A DNA stretch of 64,000 bases from Chryseobacterium camelliae (lineage in GTDB: Bacteria > Bacteroidota > Bacteroidia > Flavobacteriales > Weeksellaceae): NCBI RefSeq assembly GCF_030818575.1, contig NZ_JAUTAL010000001.1, positions 2,232,001 through 2,296,000 of the forward strand. The letters are read 5' to 3'. Under the pieces are notes generated by a model. It was not told the DNA's origin and ran no database searches. It saw nothing but the letters and a program-made list of their open reading frames with translations. The position numbers and the translations under genes are program-made. Shown one piece after another: positions 51,214 through 61,080 of this stretch (positions are counted from its first letter, which is position 1; every line of letters starts with the position of its first letter).

Positions 51214-51823
51214 AACCTAAAAGGTCTTTTAATATGTATTTAATGTGTGTATTGAGTTCGCTGTAATATTTTTCATCAAAAACATCTTCATCATCAGTAT
51301 TGTTTAAAAATTCCTTATACATTTCCTTGGCATTCGATGCATAGAACAGAGTTCCGCTCACGGTAGAATGCAACAGGTAAATGGGAGGCCGCTTGGTAAA
51401 TACCCCGTTCTTCAGCCCCGCTTCCAGTATCTGCGAATACAGTCCGATAAAACTCAATTTCGTCTGTTTCAGAAATTCTATAATCTGCAGGCTTTTGGTA
51501 TGGAGCTGTTCCCGCTGCATGATCCTGTAAAAGCACTTGTGTACCTTTACCCTTTCTGTAAACTGATCTACCAGTTTCTCTATTTTTACCCATTCATCGA
51601 TATCGGTCCTTTCCATGATATCCTTAGAAAGGAACTGCCCTTCATTCATCCTGTATTCCACAAGCTTTTCATACAACTTTTCCTTAGAACCGAAATAATA
51701 GGAGATCATAGAGATATTTACATTAGCTGCTTTGGCTATTTCCCGGGTGGAGGTTCCTTCAAACCCCTTTTCGGCAAAAAGGCGCTCTGCAGCAAACAGT
51801 ATATTTTCTTCTTTTGATACCAT
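51197..51823 (-). CDS. TetR/AcrR-family repressor of the efflux operon
   Basis: 208 residues. The N-terminal HTH is AERLFAEKGFEGTSTREIAK then AANVNISMISYYFGSKEKLY (about 10-50), fully typical. The ligand-binding domain (51-200) has FYRIMQREQLHTKSLQIIEF. The 3' end overlaps the start of the tolC-like gene by 17 bp, so it is the first gene of the tetR-tolC-emrA-emrB operon and probably autoregulates it through the inverted repeat at 51875-51890. Confidence 0.93.
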   Translation of the reverse strand: MVSKEENILFAAERLFAEKGFEGTSTREIAKAANVNISMISYYFGSKEKLYEKLVEYRMNEGQFLSKDIMERTDIDEWVKIEKLVDQFTERVKVHKCFYRIMQREQLHTKSLQIIEFLKQTKLSFIGLYSQILEAGLKNGVFTKRPPIYLLHSTVSGTLFYASNAKEMYKEFLNNTDDEDVFDEKYYSELNTHIKYILKDLLGYEENK

Positions 51824-51874
51824 TTATATTATACTTCTATTTTCCGGGTGCAAAGATAATCAAGATTTAAATAA

Positions 51875-51890
51875 AATCAAACGATTGATT
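51875..51890 (-). promoter_or_regulatory. Candidate TetR operator AATCAA-ACGA-TTGATT
   Basis: A 6+4+6 inverted repeat 52 bp upstream of the tetR start codon. The rest of 51824-52125 is AT-rich without recognised features. Confidence 0.45.
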
Positions 51891-52125
51891 GATTTTTAAT
51901 TTATTTTTAATTTTTATTTAATATTATACTATGAAAATCAATGCTTAAACTAAAATATAATATGGATTAAAGCCAGAGCTAATCGATGCTATTCAATAAT
52001 CAATCCAAAAAATAATTGATGAAAACACAAATCAGGCATCGCATATAAAAAACTGACTAAAAAGCAGTTAAACATCAGTACAACAATCTGTCCTGATGAT
52101 ATGATGATTAAAAAAGATAATTTTT

Positions 52126-53244
52126 TCAGGTGCTTTTATGAATGTAGCGGGACAGCTTTATTCCAAGGTCCGTCCAGATAATTTTAGGATTTCCGTTACG
52201 GGTAAGGTGCAGATCTGCGGTATTGATCTCTTCCAGAATGCTCTCAATATTCGCACCGCTGATAAATTTTGAAAATCCGGGCCAGTTAAAACCGTTGGCA
52301 TTGATCTTTTTGTACACCAGGTTTTCCGACTGGTAGTTCTGAAGCAAAGCCAGTCTGAATATTTCTGAACAGTAATCGAGGAAATTTTTCTGCTTTTCCC
52401 TGTTCCACCCTGCAATATCCCTTGCCCAGGAGATGATGCTCCTCAGTTGTTGAGGCTTCTTCTTTACCTGAAACGCATCCCGCACCCACTGGACAAACAG
52501 CCTTTCGAATTCTTCATTTTTACTTCCTGAACGCAGCAGCTTAAGGGCATCATTTATGTTTCCCTGAGCTTCATGGATGATTTCTTTTGCTTTTTCTGCA
52601 TTCACGGAGTGACGGCTGGTAAGATACTGTTCAAGGTCCTCATCTGTGATTCTTGGTACTTCTACGATCTGTGTCCGTGAAAGGATGGTCGGCAGGATAT
52701 CGTTACTGCTTTCTGCGGTAAGGATAATGACGGTTTTAGCAGGTGGCTCTTCCAGGAACTTCAGGAATTTATTGGCCGCAGCCACATTCATTTTATCAGC
52801 CCGCCATACAATCAGGATCTTTGTACCTCCTTCAAAGCTTTTCAGGGAGAATTTCTGATTCTGATCATCCACTTCATCAGCCGAGATAAAAAGCTGCTTG
52901 TTTTCCGAATCCAGGAAAGCCGTCCAGTCGTCATAGCTTGAATAAGGAGAACTGATCATCATATCCCTGAAGGACTCGAACTTACTTTTGCTTAAGGAGT
53001 TTTTGTTATCGGTATAAACCGGGAAACTGAAATGCAGGTCAAGATGATTGAGATGCTCCACTTTTGAAGCAGCATGCTCATGCTCACGCTGCAGGATTTC
53101 CCTGGCATAGGCCAGTGCTAAAGGAAAGGTTCCGTACCCTTCTTTTCCTACAAAAAGCTGGGCATGGCTAACCCTGTTTTCATCGATACTGTCCCGGAGA
53201 AGCTTTTTCAGATTCTCCTGTCCGGCAATGTGCTCCCAATTCAT
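52126..53244 (-). CDS. holB: DNA polymerase III delta' subunit
   Basis: 372 residues. The clamp-loader AAA+ fold begins WEHIAGQENLKKLLRDSIDE. The P-loop (VGKEGYGTFPLALAYA) lacks a GKT/S core, normal for delta', which does not bind ATP. KFLKFLEEPPAKTVIILTAE and ILSRTQIVEVPRITDED carry the sensor and SRC-like region (SRT here). The C-terminal collar helices follow. It opens the beta clamp together with tau/gamma and delta. It is a single-gene unit. Confidence 0.93.
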   Translation of the reverse strand: MNWEHIAGQENLKKLLRDSIDENRVSHAQLFVGKEGYGTFPLALAYAREILQREHEHAASKVEHLNHLDLHFSFPVYTDNKNSLSKSKFESFRDMMISSPYSSYDDWTAFLDSENKQLFISADEVDDQNQKFSLKSFEGGTKILIVWRADKMNVAAANKFLKFLEEPPAKTVIILTAESSNDILPTILSRTQIVEVPRITDEDLEQYLTSRHSVNAEKAKEIIHEAQGNINDALKLLRSGSKNEEFERLFVQWVRDAFQVKKKPQQLRSIISWARDIAGWNREKQKNFLDYCSEIFRLALLQNYQSENLVYKKINANGFNWPGFSKFISGANIESILEEINTADLHLTRNGNPKIIWTDLGIKLSRYIHKST

Positions 53245-53659
53245 GGCCCAAAGATAAAAATTTGCTGTTTATTATGCGTTAATTTTATTTTATAAGTGAA
53301 TCCATCATGATTTAAAATAATCTGGTGGCTTATTGAAAGCTCTACATGTTCCCTCGTGATATTGGAATGTTTTCCTGGACGGCATGATCTGAATCGATTT
53401 ATTTATAAATGGCTTTTTTAACTGTTAAAAAAGCACTTGACTCTACCTGGTCGTGTAAACTGCTTCTATCTATTTACTAAAAATTCAAGTCCGGTTTTTA
53501 TAATCATAATATGGATAATAATCCCATTACATTCTTGCCGGTGAAGCTGATTGATCACATACTATTCACCGCTTTGCCCCCTTAACAAACTTTAACCTCA
53601 GGAAATTTTTACAATTCATTAATATTTAAGATATTTGCGCATTATTTTAAAAATAAAGA
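53245..53659. other. Intergenic region upstream of the outer-membrane protein gene
   Basis: About 415 bp between divergent holB and the porin-like gene. A GATATTTG box (53630-53637) is close to the Bacteroidota -7 consensus and could start the rightward transcript. I see no reading frame or repeat. Confidence 0.4.
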
Positions 53660-54943
53660 ATGAAAAAAATCTTTGTACTATCATTCATATCAGTTGGGTA
53701 TTTCCTAAATGCACAGAGTATCAGTAATTCACCCTATGCAACATACGGAATCGGAGATGTAAAATATGATAATACGATCGAAACTTCCTCTATGGGAGGT
53801 ATATCTACCGCTTTTATCAGCGATTTTAGCAGCAGCTTCAATTTTGCCAACCCTGCAAATAACGCCAATTTTGATCTTACAAGCATCAGGCTGGAAGCAA
53901 CCAATGAAAACAATTATTTCAAGACCAACTATAATAATACGAAGGCTACCAAACATTCTACGTATCTTTCCAATATTGCACTGGCATTCCCTCTGTCACC
54001 AAAAGTGAAAATGGGATTCTCCTATCAGCCATACAGCTCAAAGAGCTATGATATCATACATTCTGAGACACTGGCTGACGGTAATATTGTAGCCAACAGG
54101 TTCAGAGGAAGCGGAACCCTGAATACGGCGCAGGCCGCACTTTCCTATAAGGTAAGCGACCAGTTTTCCGTAGGGGCAAGAGCGAACTTATATTTCGGGA
54201 AGCTTAATGACCTTAATGAGCTGGCGTACTCCAATGCAGAGCTGATCAATGGTTACGAAACCAGCAACAGCATCCATAATTTCAACTTTACGTTAGGAGC
54301 CAATTACCAGCACCTGAATACCCGTACCGACCGTAAATTTACCATCGGTGCCACCACTACTTTCGGGAATACCAGCAATATGACGACGGATTACGTCAAC
54401 AGCACCTATTTCTATTCTGATGCTGCTGCGACTACCAAAAGCAACGAAAGCATTATCGAGCAGAAAAGCACGAATTCCAAAAACCTTCTGCCTCTTCAGG
54501 CATCCCTTGGTTTAGGGTATGGTGAAGAAAACAGATGGTTCCTTTCCGTTCAGGGAGACTATAAAAAAGGCGAAAGCATTGCCTATTTCGGAAGCAGCCT
54601 GGATCTGCAGGATTCATACAGGATTTCTGCCGGAGGATGGTTTCTGCCGAACTATAACAACTTCAGAAGTTACTTTTCGAGAGTGGTATACCGTTACGGA
54701 GCTTTTTATGAAAAAGGAAATCTCCAGATTGCCGGAACCAACATCAATAAATTCGGAGTTACCGGAGGGGTCCTTCTTCCGTTTAAAAACAGCAGCATTA
54801 CCCGTATGAGCGGGCTTGAGCTCGGTCTGGAAGTGGGAAAAAGAGGTACACTTAAAAACAACCTGATCAATCAGAATTACATCAACATCAAGGTAGGATT
54901 TAATTTTGCCGACAAATGGTTCAGAAAATCACTCTTCAACTAA
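53660..54943 (+). CDS. Outer-membrane beta-barrel protein, FadL/PorV-like
   Basis: 427 residues. The signal peptide (IFVLSFISVGYFLNAQ) is followed by ISNSPYATYGIGDVKYDNTI, SSMGGISTAFISDFSSSFNF and ANPANNANFDLTSIR, the N-terminal pattern of the Bacteroidota FadL-like/PorV-like barrels. The C-terminus (YINIKVGFNFADKWFRKSLF) ends in a strand with aromatics as is usual for barrels. The lptC gene begins 2 bp after its stop codon, so the two are translationally coupled and may be envelope-assembly partners. No specific substrate is evident. Confidence 0.8.
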   Translation: MKKIFVLSFISVGYFLNAQSISNSPYATYGIGDVKYDNTIETSSMGGISTAFISDFSSSFNFANPANNANFDLTSIRLEATNENNYFKTNYNNTKATKHSTYLSNIALAFPLSPKVKMGFSYQPYSSKSYDIIHSETLADGNIVANRFRGSGTLNTAQAALSYKVSDQFSVGARANLYFGKLNDLNELAYSNAELINGYETSNSIHNFNFTLGANYQHLNTRTDRKFTIGATTTFGNTSNMTTDYVNSTYFYSDAAATTKSNESIIEQKSTNSKNLLPLQASLGLGYGEENRWFLSVQGDYKKGESIAYFGSSLDLQDSYRISAGGWFLPNYNNFRSYFSRVVYRYGAFYEKGNLQIAGTNINKFGVTGGVLLPFKNSSITRMSGLELGLEVGKRGTLKNNLINQNYINIKVGFNFADKWFRKSLFN

Positions 54944-54944
54944 G

Positions 54945-55538
54945 ATGAAATTCCTGAGAAACATATTCATAAAAAAAAATATAGCATACCTTTTCAGTTG
55001 TGCTATATTTTTTATGACCATGTCCTGTGAGGAAGACCTTACCAAATCCAAAGACAACCAGAGCCGGAACTTTCCTTCAGAGATCATCAACAATGCCCAT
55101 ATCACCAAAAGGGATTCAGGGTTTGTAACGATGAAGGCCTTTGCTCCGATCATAGAAAAATATGAGCTGATTGACAGCCCGTATATCGTGGCCAAAAAAG
55201 GGATCGACATTGAATTTTTCGACAAGAAAAAACCTAAGGTTCCGGGAAAGATTACCGCAAAATATGCCCGCATTTTCGAATATAAAAAATTCTATGAAGC
55301 CAAGGGCAATGTGAGGATCACCACCAATGAAGGACAGCGGTTTGCCATGCAAAGCGTGTACTGGGACCAGAGAAAAAACCGGATTTATACACATGATACG
55401 GTATACGTGACCATGGAAGACGGTTCTACCCTGGTGGGCGCTAAGGGAATGACCGCCAAAGACGATTTTTCCGAATATACGTTCTTCGATAATACCGGGA
55501 ATTTCAGTGCAAAACAACTTTCAGAAAACAAACGATAA
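54945..55538 (+). CDS. lptC: LPS-export periplasmic protein LptC
   Basis: 197 residues from MKFLRNIFIKKNIAYLFSC (ATG at 54945, 2 bp after the preceding stop). A hydrophobic N-terminus with a lipobox-like MTMSCEED is followed by the LptC/OstA-like beta-jellyroll: GIDIEFFDKKKPKVPGKITA, KYARIFEYKKFYEAKGNVRI, ESVYW-like and NRIYTHDTVYV segments. The protein shuttles LPS from the inner-membrane LptBFG complex to LptA. An upstream start would add 13 residues overlapping the previous gene; I reject it. Confidence 0.88.
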   Translation: MKFLRNIFIKKNIAYLFSCAIFFMTMSCEEDLTKSKDNQSRNFPSEIINNAHITKRDSGFVTMKAFAPIIEKYELIDSPYIVAKKGIDIEFFDKKKPKVPGKITAKYARIFEYKKFYEAKGNVRITTNEGQRFAMQSVYWDQRKNRIYTHDTVYVTMEDGSTLVGAKGMTAKDDFSEYTFFDNTGNFSAKQLSENKR

Positions 55539-55546
55539 TTCCGGGT

Positions 55547-56593
55547 ATGATCTTCCAGGCTATAGGACTGATGTCCGGAACGAGTTTAGACGGATTGGAT
55601 ATCTGTTTTGCCGAATTTGAAAAAGCAGGAACCACCTGGACCTTCAGAATCCTTCAGGCCGAAACGGTGGCCTATTCTGAAGACTGGGAAAACAAACTTA
55701 GAAACGCCATTCAGCTTTCCTCTGAAGATTTGCTTGAACTGCATTCGGAATACGGCTTTTACCTTGGAAAAAAGGCTAAGGAATTCATTGATAAGCATCA
55801 GCTTGAAAACATCAGCCTGATCGCATCCCATGGACACACTGTTTTCCATCAGCCTCAGAAAAGATTTACCTTACAGATCGGTGACGGAAGGGCCATCAAA
55901 CTGGAAACCGGCCTACCGGTCATCTATGATTTCAGAACCCAGGACGTCCTGATGAAAGGAAACGGCGCCCCGCTGGTTCCTATAGGTGATGAACTGCTTT
56001 TTTCCGGATACGACGCCTGCCTGAATCTTGGTGGATTTTCCAACATCTCCTTATCATCGGAAGGAAAGAGAATTGCTTTTGATATCGCTCCGGTGAATAT
56101 TGTTTTAAATCATCTCGCGCAGCAGCTTCACAAAAGTTTTGACGAAAACGGAGCATTGGCGGAAAGAGGGAAAGTAGATGAAAATTTGCTTAAAAAACTT
56201 AATGCCTTGGAATTCTATCATCAGCAGCATCCTAAATCATTAGGAATAGAATGGTGCCATCAGCATATATTCCCCACTTTCGGGAATATGGAAATCACAG
56301 ATGCCCTGGCTACTTTTACGGAACATGCCGCTCAGCAGATCGCCCATGTCATCAACACAAACAATATAAAAGATATTCTGGTTACGGGCGGAGGTGCTTA
56401 CAACACATTTCTGATGGACAAAATAAAGGCAAAAACAAAAGCCGAAGTCATCATCCCGGAAAAAGGGATCATCGATTACAAGGAAGCTTTGATATTCGCC
56501 TTTATGGGCGTTTTAAAAATGATTAACGAGGTTAATGTCCTGTCTTCTGCTACGGGAAGTAGGTCTGATCATTGCTCAGGGTTGATGGCTTAG
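55547..56593 (+). CDS. anmK: Anhydro-N-acetylmuramic acid kinase
   Basis: 348 residues. The actin-like ATPase fold starts AIGLMSGTSLDGLDICFAEF, the AnmK signature. SHGHTVFHQPQKRFTLQIGD and RTQDVLMKGNGAPLVPIGDE are substrate and catalytic segments, and DILVTGGGAYNTFLMDKIKA is the second phosphate loop. It phosphorylates and opens anhMurNAc released from peptidoglycan, feeding it back to MurNAc-6-P. It is 8 bp after lptC and probably co-transcribed. Confidence 0.94.
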   Translation: MIFQAIGLMSGTSLDGLDICFAEFEKAGTTWTFRILQAETVAYSEDWENKLRNAIQLSSEDLLELHSEYGFYLGKKAKEFIDKHQLENISLIASHGHTVFHQPQKRFTLQIGDGRAIKLETGLPVIYDFRTQDVLMKGNGAPLVPIGDELLFSGYDACLNLGGFSNISLSSEGKRIAFDIAPVNIVLNHLAQQLHKSFDENGALAERGKVDENLLKKLNALEFYHQQHPKSLGIEWCHQHIFPTFGNMEITDALATFTEHAAQQIAHVINTNNIKDILVTGGGAYNTFLMDKIKAKTKAEVIIPEKGIIDYKEALIFAFMGVLKMINEVNVLSSATGSRSDHCSGLMA

Positions 56594-56692
56594 AAGGAAA
56601 GCTGCGGCCAGCACAAAAAGTCAATTTTGTGTTATTAATACTTCGGATCATGAAAATTTGTATTTTTACCAAAATCATTTGCTCAGCAAGAA

Positions 56693-57574
56693 ATGGTATA
56701 TGCCATGGCATCAATCCCCAACATCAAAACTTATCATTTTCTGCCCTATAAGTACGGCTCCGAACTGTTAATCGATATCGGGCGCATTGAAACATTAAAA
56801 AATTATGTTTTAGACAGTACATCGCACCAACTTAGCTTTTATGAAATCATTTTTATCCAGGAAGGTTCAGGAACCTTTATACAGGACGAAAATAAAATAT
56901 CAATACATCCACAAGTTATTATTTTCACCAGTCCCGGTCAGGTCCGCCGCTGGGAAATTGAGGATAAGGTAAAAGGTTATACTTTGTTCTTTGAAAAAGA
57001 TTTTCTCCATCTTTTTTTTTCGGACGAACTATTTCTGTACCGTTTTCAGTACTTCCATCAGTATTCACATCCTGCCAAAATGGAAATCTGCAAAACTTCA
57101 TTTGGGAAATGTCTGGAACTTTTACATGAAATAGAACAGGAATTCAAGCAGATTCAGAATGACAGCAATCATTTGATCAGGTCACTTTTATACCAGCTGC
57201 TTATCGTCCTTAACCGTTATTACGCTGAGATTTACTCTGTCCAACGGGATACCTATGTCCATCCGGATTTCTACAGATTCCGTTCTTTACTGGAAAAGAG
57301 ATTCCTGCGGGACCAAACCGTTGAGGCTTATTCCAGAATGCTTAACGTAAGCCCGGGATTCCTCAATAAGATATGCCGGCAATTCAGTGGATTATCGGCA
57401 CAGCAAATGATCCATTATAAGCTGATATCCGAAATAAAGAAACAGCTGCATCAAAATAAATCTGCAAAAGAGATCAGCTATGAACTCGGGTTCTCAGATC
57501 CATCCAATTTTAACCGCTTTTTCAAAAAATTCACCCATACAACTCCCCAACAGTACCGAAAAAATATAAAATGA
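56693..57574 (+). CDS. AraC-family transcriptional regulator
   Basis: 293 residues. The N-terminal cupin-like sensing domain (FYEIIFIQEGSGTFIQDENK, HPQVIIFTSPGQVRRWEI) is followed by the C-terminal double HTH (about 205-290): TVEAYSRMLNVSPGFLNKIC and SAKEISYELGFSDPSNFNRF, then FKKFTHTTPQQYRK. The domain order and length are standard. The next gene, encoding a secreted beta-helix protein, follows by 68 bp and may be its target. Confidence 0.93.
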   Translation: MVYAMASIPNIKTYHFLPYKYGSELLIDIGRIETLKNYVLDSTSHQLSFYEIIFIQEGSGTFIQDENKISIHPQVIIFTSPGQVRRWEIEDKVKGYTLFFEKDFLHLFFSDELFLYRFQYFHQYSHPAKMEICKTSFGKCLELLHEIEQEFKQIQNDSNHLIRSLLYQLLIVLNRYYAEIYSVQRDTYVHPDFYRFRSLLEKRFLRDQTVEAYSRMLNVSPGFLNKICRQFSGLSAQQMIHYKLISEIKKQLHQNKSAKEISYELGFSDPSNFNRFFKKFTHTTPQQYRKNIK

Positions 57575-57642
57575 CAATTCTAAAGATAAAATGACCTTTT
57601 TGCAGGGCATATCTGTTCCTAATTTTACGAAAAAAAGGAAAT

Positions 57643-58695
57643 ATGATAAAATCTACAAGGCTTAGTCTTTTATTTTTCGTGATGAACCTGCTCTGGTTAA
57701 AGGCAGAACAATTATATGTTAATCCCCGGACCGGAAACGACACCCATTCAGGTGTAAAAGCACAGCCATTAAAAACCCTTTCAGAGGCAGCGAGGCGTGT
57801 TAACCTGAATAAAGAACAGGGAGCGACCACGATCATCCTTTCAGAGGGCATCCATCTGCTCACCCAGACAGTCCTGTTTAACAATGATAAGTACAGCTTT
57901 ACGAATCGTCTTATTATTCGTGCTGAAGTTATGCCGGATGATGCGGATTGGACACCGGAAAAAATGCCAGTTATCATAACAGCTGTACCTCTTGAGCCTG
58001 GGGTAGGCGGAGAAGAGGCAAAAGGCATACAGCCAGAAGTAAGCCATGTTACAATCGAAGGCCTTCGGTTTACCGGCAGCCCTGATTATACGTATATCGA
58101 TGGTCATAATTTACGCCGGTCTTATCCGGTATGGCGCGATGGAAAGAAACTGGATGATCTGCTGGTAACACAATGCCTCTTCGTTGGGAATGCAGATATA
58201 CTGCCATTGCATGTAGGCGTTATAGCCAATGGTTATGGCCTGGTGATTGATCATTGTGTATTTTTCAACTGTAAGATTCCCGTTGTTTTCTGGAAAAACG
58301 ACGGAAAAACAGGCAGCCGTAGCGCAATGCGTGACTCGTTAGTGTATGGCGGTTATTTCTGCGGGGTCTGGACAACGCAGGGGACTTATGGTGATGATTT
58401 CGACTTTCATCATAACATCATTGCTGATACCAGTACCATATGGATAAGGGAAAAAGGAAGCACACGGCGGTATAAAGCTTCTGACTGTATTTTTACCAAT
58501 TATAAAAAACTGGCAGGATATGGAAGTGGGCCTTTGAGCGACAGTGACGCCACTCCTACAGATTTTCTGGAAATGAAAAACGTACAGACCACCGGAACCG
58601 TAATTATTGAAAAAGATCAGAGTAAACGGAATTACCTTCAGCTAGCAGAAGGATCAATAGGTTCAGACCTGAAAGCCGGGCTTTTTAAAAAATAA
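57643..58695 (+). CDS. Secreted right-handed parallel beta-helix protein
   Basis: 350 residues. The signal peptide (LSLLFFVMNLLWLKAE) is followed by VNPRTGNDTHSGVKAQPLKT, the conserved entry of DUF1565/pectate-lyase-like parallel beta-helix proteins. Rung-like repeats of hydrophobic-Asn-Asp character follow (VTIEGLRFTGSPDYTYIDGH, VIDHCVFFNCKIPVVFWKND, FHHNIIADTSTIWI). These folds bind or cleave polysaccharides; no catalytic residues can be assigned. It is downstream of an AraC gene that may regulate it. Confidence 0.78.
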   Translation: MIKSTRLSLLFFVMNLLWLKAEQLYVNPRTGNDTHSGVKAQPLKTLSEAARRVNLNKEQGATTIILSEGIHLLTQTVLFNNDKYSFTNRLIIRAEVMPDDADWTPEKMPVIITAVPLEPGVGGEEAKGIQPEVSHVTIEGLRFTGSPDYTYIDGHNLRRSYPVWRDGKKLDDLLVTQCLFVGNADILPLHVGVIANGYGLVIDHCVFFNCKIPVVFWKNDGKTGSRSAMRDSLVYGGYFCGVWTTQGTYGDDFDFHHNIIADTSTIWIREKGSTRRYKASDCIFTNYKKLAGYGSGPLSDSDATPTDFLEMKNVQTTGTVIIEKDQSKRNYLQLAEGSIGSDLKAGLFKK

Positions 58696-58740
58696 GACCG
58701 GAAACAACTGTATTTGATATAACCTCTATATAAAAAAAAT

Positions 58741-58764
58741 AAAACCTTCATCGATGAAGGTTTT
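58741..58764. terminator. Perfect palindromic bidirectional terminator
   Basis: AAAACCTTCATC and GATGAAGGTTTT form a perfect 24-bp palindrome between the convergent beta-helix and SRPBCC genes, with A/T runs on both sides. Confidence 0.85.
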
Positions 58765-58768
58765 ATGG

Positions 58769-59158
58769 TTATTGGTAAGCTTCGATCTTATCCGTTAAGG
58801 TATTGATAAAATTCTGAAGCGGCTTTTCTACCATCATTTTGATGAAGGGGTTAAATTTTCCTTCAAACAGCATCTGCACTTCCGTCTGGTTTTCATTCAG
58901 GGGCTTTAAGGTTGCCGTAAGGGCAAAGTCAAGGCTGGAACTCGCGGATTTCAATACAGCTTTTTCATCGGTTACCTCATCTATCTTCAGTGCAATTTCC
59001 GGCATGCCCTGAAGTCCGAATTTGAAGCCGTCTTCTCTGGTTTCAAATTTCTGAAGGCCGTCCGGCATAAAGTTTTTATAATTTTCAGGTGATTTCAGTA
59101 ATTCGGTTAATTCTTTAGATGATTTATTGACAATTATTTTTCGTCCTTCTAAATTCAT
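58769..59158 (-). CDS. SRPBCC (START-like) family protein
   Basis: 129 residues, a single START-like domain: MNLEGRKIIVNKSSKELTEL, then LLKSPENYKNFMPDGLQKFE, FALTATLKPLNENQTEVQML, FEGKFNPFIKMMVEKPLQNF. This helix-grip fold binds hydrophobic ligands; the ligand is unknown. The start is 35 bp from the divergent Nudix start, so both promoters overlap. Confidence 0.85.
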   Translation of the reverse strand: MNLEGRKIIVNKSSKELTELLKSPENYKNFMPDGLQKFETREDGFKFGLQGMPEIALKIDEVTDEKAVLKSASSSLDFALTATLKPLNENQTEVQMLFEGKFNPFIKMMVEKPLQNFINTLTDKIEAYQ

Positions 59159-59193
59159 TTTTTATTTTTGTATTTAATTCTTAATTCTTACAA

Positions 59194-59799
59194 ATGTATA
59201 AAGTTTTTGTGAACGAAAAAAAATTATTACTGTCTAGGCAGCCTGAGGAAATGGAAAAAAAGCTTAGCTATGAAAGTTTCACAACTTTAGAAATGGCATT
59301 GGACCTCCTGGAGAATACGTCGGTAAAAGAGCTAAATGTATATGGCGAATCTATCGATGAGATCTGGGACGAGTTCCGCAAACTGTTCAGAATTATAGAA
59401 GCAGCCGGCGGTATCGTAAGCAACCAGCATGGTGAAATCCTTTTTATCAAAAGGCTCGGAAGATGGGACCTTCCCAAAGGTAAAATGGAAAAAGGAGAAT
59501 CCCGTGAAGAATCTGCAGTGCGTGAAATTGAAGAGGAAACCGGATTGCGCAACGTAAACCTGATCCGTTTTATCAATACCACCTATCACGTCTATGTGGA
59601 AAGAAACGGCGAAAAGATCCTCAAGTGTACACATTGGTTTGAAATGAGCTTCAGCGGCGAAGACACTTCAACCCCTCAGATTGAGGAAGGCATTACAGAA
59701 GTAGCCTGGAAAAACAATGAACAGATCGAAAATGAGGTTTTCCCGAGCACATTTCAGAATATCAGACTGATTATCGAAGAATTCCGAAATAAGGATTAA
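59194..59799 (+). CDS. Nudix hydrolase with N-terminal extension
   Basis: 201 residues. About 70 N-terminal residues (MYKVFVNEKKLLLSRQPEEM) have no recognised fold. The Nudix box (about 96-118) runs GKMEKGESREESAVREIEEE and then TGL, matching GX5EX7REUXEEXGU fully, so the enzyme should be active on nucleoside diphosphate-linked substrates. LPKGKMEKGE and HWFEMSFSGED are typical surroundings. The 3' end overlaps the convergent murF stop by 4 bp. Confidence 0.9.
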   Translation: MYKVFVNEKKLLLSRQPEEMEKKLSYESFTTLEMALDLLENTSVKELNVYGESIDEIWDEFRKLFRIIEAAGGIVSNQHGEILFIKRLGRWDLPKGKMEKGESREESAVREIEEETGLRNVNLIRFINTTYHVYVERNGEKILKCTHWFEMSFSGEDTSTPQIEEGITEVAWKNNEQIENEVFPSTFQNIRLIIEEFRNKD

Positions 59800-61067
59800 A
59801 TAAGATCCGCCGCTTTTTCAAGGGCAATTCCACGGGAAGCTTTTAACAGGACATTATCCGACTGAACCGGATGCTCTGCCAGATACTCCATCAGTTCTGC
59901 CGTACTTTCAAAAGCTGCCGCATCATGATTAACGGATCTGAAATTTTTCCCTACGGTAATTATCTGATCAAAGCCAAGCTGCCGGGCAAGGTCCAGGATG
60001 CTGCGGTGTTCCTGTCCGCTCTCCTCTCCCAGTTCCAGCATATCTCCGATAATGATGGTTTTGCTGCCTTCAAAAGTAATGAAGTTCTGCAAAGACGCAG
60101 CCATTGAACTCGGATTGGCGTTATAAGTATCCAAAACCAATGTCTTACCAGGTTTCTTAACGATCTGCGAACGCATATTGGTAGGTGTATAACTTTCCAC
60201 AGCTCCTTTGATCGTCTCAAAAGCAATCCCGAAATGCAATCCCAGTGCAGCAGCGGCACAAAGGTTGGTAAAATTATAAACACCGGTAAGCTTAGAAATG
60301 GCATGCACTCCCTGATAACTGAGGCCTACAAACTGCTCTTCAGTAAGCAACCCGAATACATAGTCTGAATCTTCCGTACCAAATGTAATCCTGTGGGCAT
60401 AGCCTGCTGTCTTTTCCTTCTGAATGGCATCGCTTTCATTCACCAGGATGGCCTTATTGTGGCTTTTAAGGTAATCATAAAGCTCGGATTTGCCTTTGAT
60501 GACGCCCTCAAACCCTCCGAAACCTTCCAGGTGGGCCTTTCCGAAATTGGTAATATATCCGAAATCCGGCTGTGCAATGCTACAGAGAAATTCTATTTCC
60601 TTCTGATGGTTTGCCCCCATTTCAATGACGGCCATTTCATGTTCCGGCTTTATGGAAAGCAGGGTTAAGGGAACCCCGATGTGATTGTTCAGGTTTCCTG
60701 ATGTATACTGGACGTTGAATTTTTGGGAAAGTACAGCATGAATGAGTTCCTTAGTCGTTGTTTTTCCATTGCTTCCTGTAAGACCAATCACCGGGATCTT
60801 CAGCTGCTGCCTGTGGTAAACGGCAAGCGCCTGTAAAAATTCCAGCGTGGATGGAACATAATAGATATTCCTCTGACGGTTTTCAAATTGCTGCTGCTCC
60901 ACAATAACGGCTATAGCACCATCGTCAACAGCTTTTTCCGCGAGTTCAGCCGCATTGAAATTCTCCCCGGAAAAAGCAAAGAAAATGTCGCCCTGCTCTA
61001 TTTTCCTGCTGTCTATGGTTACCTTTCCGGATTCCAGGAATAACGGATAAAACTGTTCTGCATTCAT
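59796..61067 (-). CDS. murF: UDP-N-acetylmuramoyl-tripeptide--D-alanyl-D-alanine ligase
   Basis: 423 residues, the length expected for Bacteroidota MurF. The N-terminal UDP-binding domain has TIDSRKIEQGDIFFAFSGEN. The ATP loop is PVIGLTGSNGKTTTKELIHA (about 88-107). Later Mur motifs are FGKAHLEGFGGFEGVIKGKS and LDTYNANPSSMAASLQNFI. It adds D-Ala-D-Ala to UDP-MurNAc-tripeptide, the last cytoplasmic precursor step of peptidoglycan. gldJ lies upstream on the same strand with a terminator between. Confidence 0.95.
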   Translation of the reverse strand: MNAEQFYPLFLESGKVTIDSRKIEQGDIFFAFSGENFNAAELAEKAVDDGAIAVIVEQQQFENRQRNIYYVPSTLEFLQALAVYHRQQLKIPVIGLTGSNGKTTTKELIHAVLSQKFNVQYTSGNLNNHIGVPLTLLSIKPEHEMAVIEMGANHQKEIEFLCSIAQPDFGYITNFGKAHLEGFGGFEGVIKGKSELYDYLKSHNKAILVNESDAIQKEKTAGYAHRITFGTEDSDYVFGLLTEEQFVGLSYQGVHAISKLTGVYNFTNLCAAAALGLHFGIAFETIKGAVESYTPTNMRSQIVKKPGKTLVLDTYNANPSSMAASLQNFITFEGSKTIIIGDMLELGEESGQEHRSILDLARQLGFDQIITVGKNFRSVNHDAAAFESTAELMEYLAEHPVQSDNVLLKASRGIALEKAADLI

Positions 61068-61080
61068 GGCTCAAAAATAA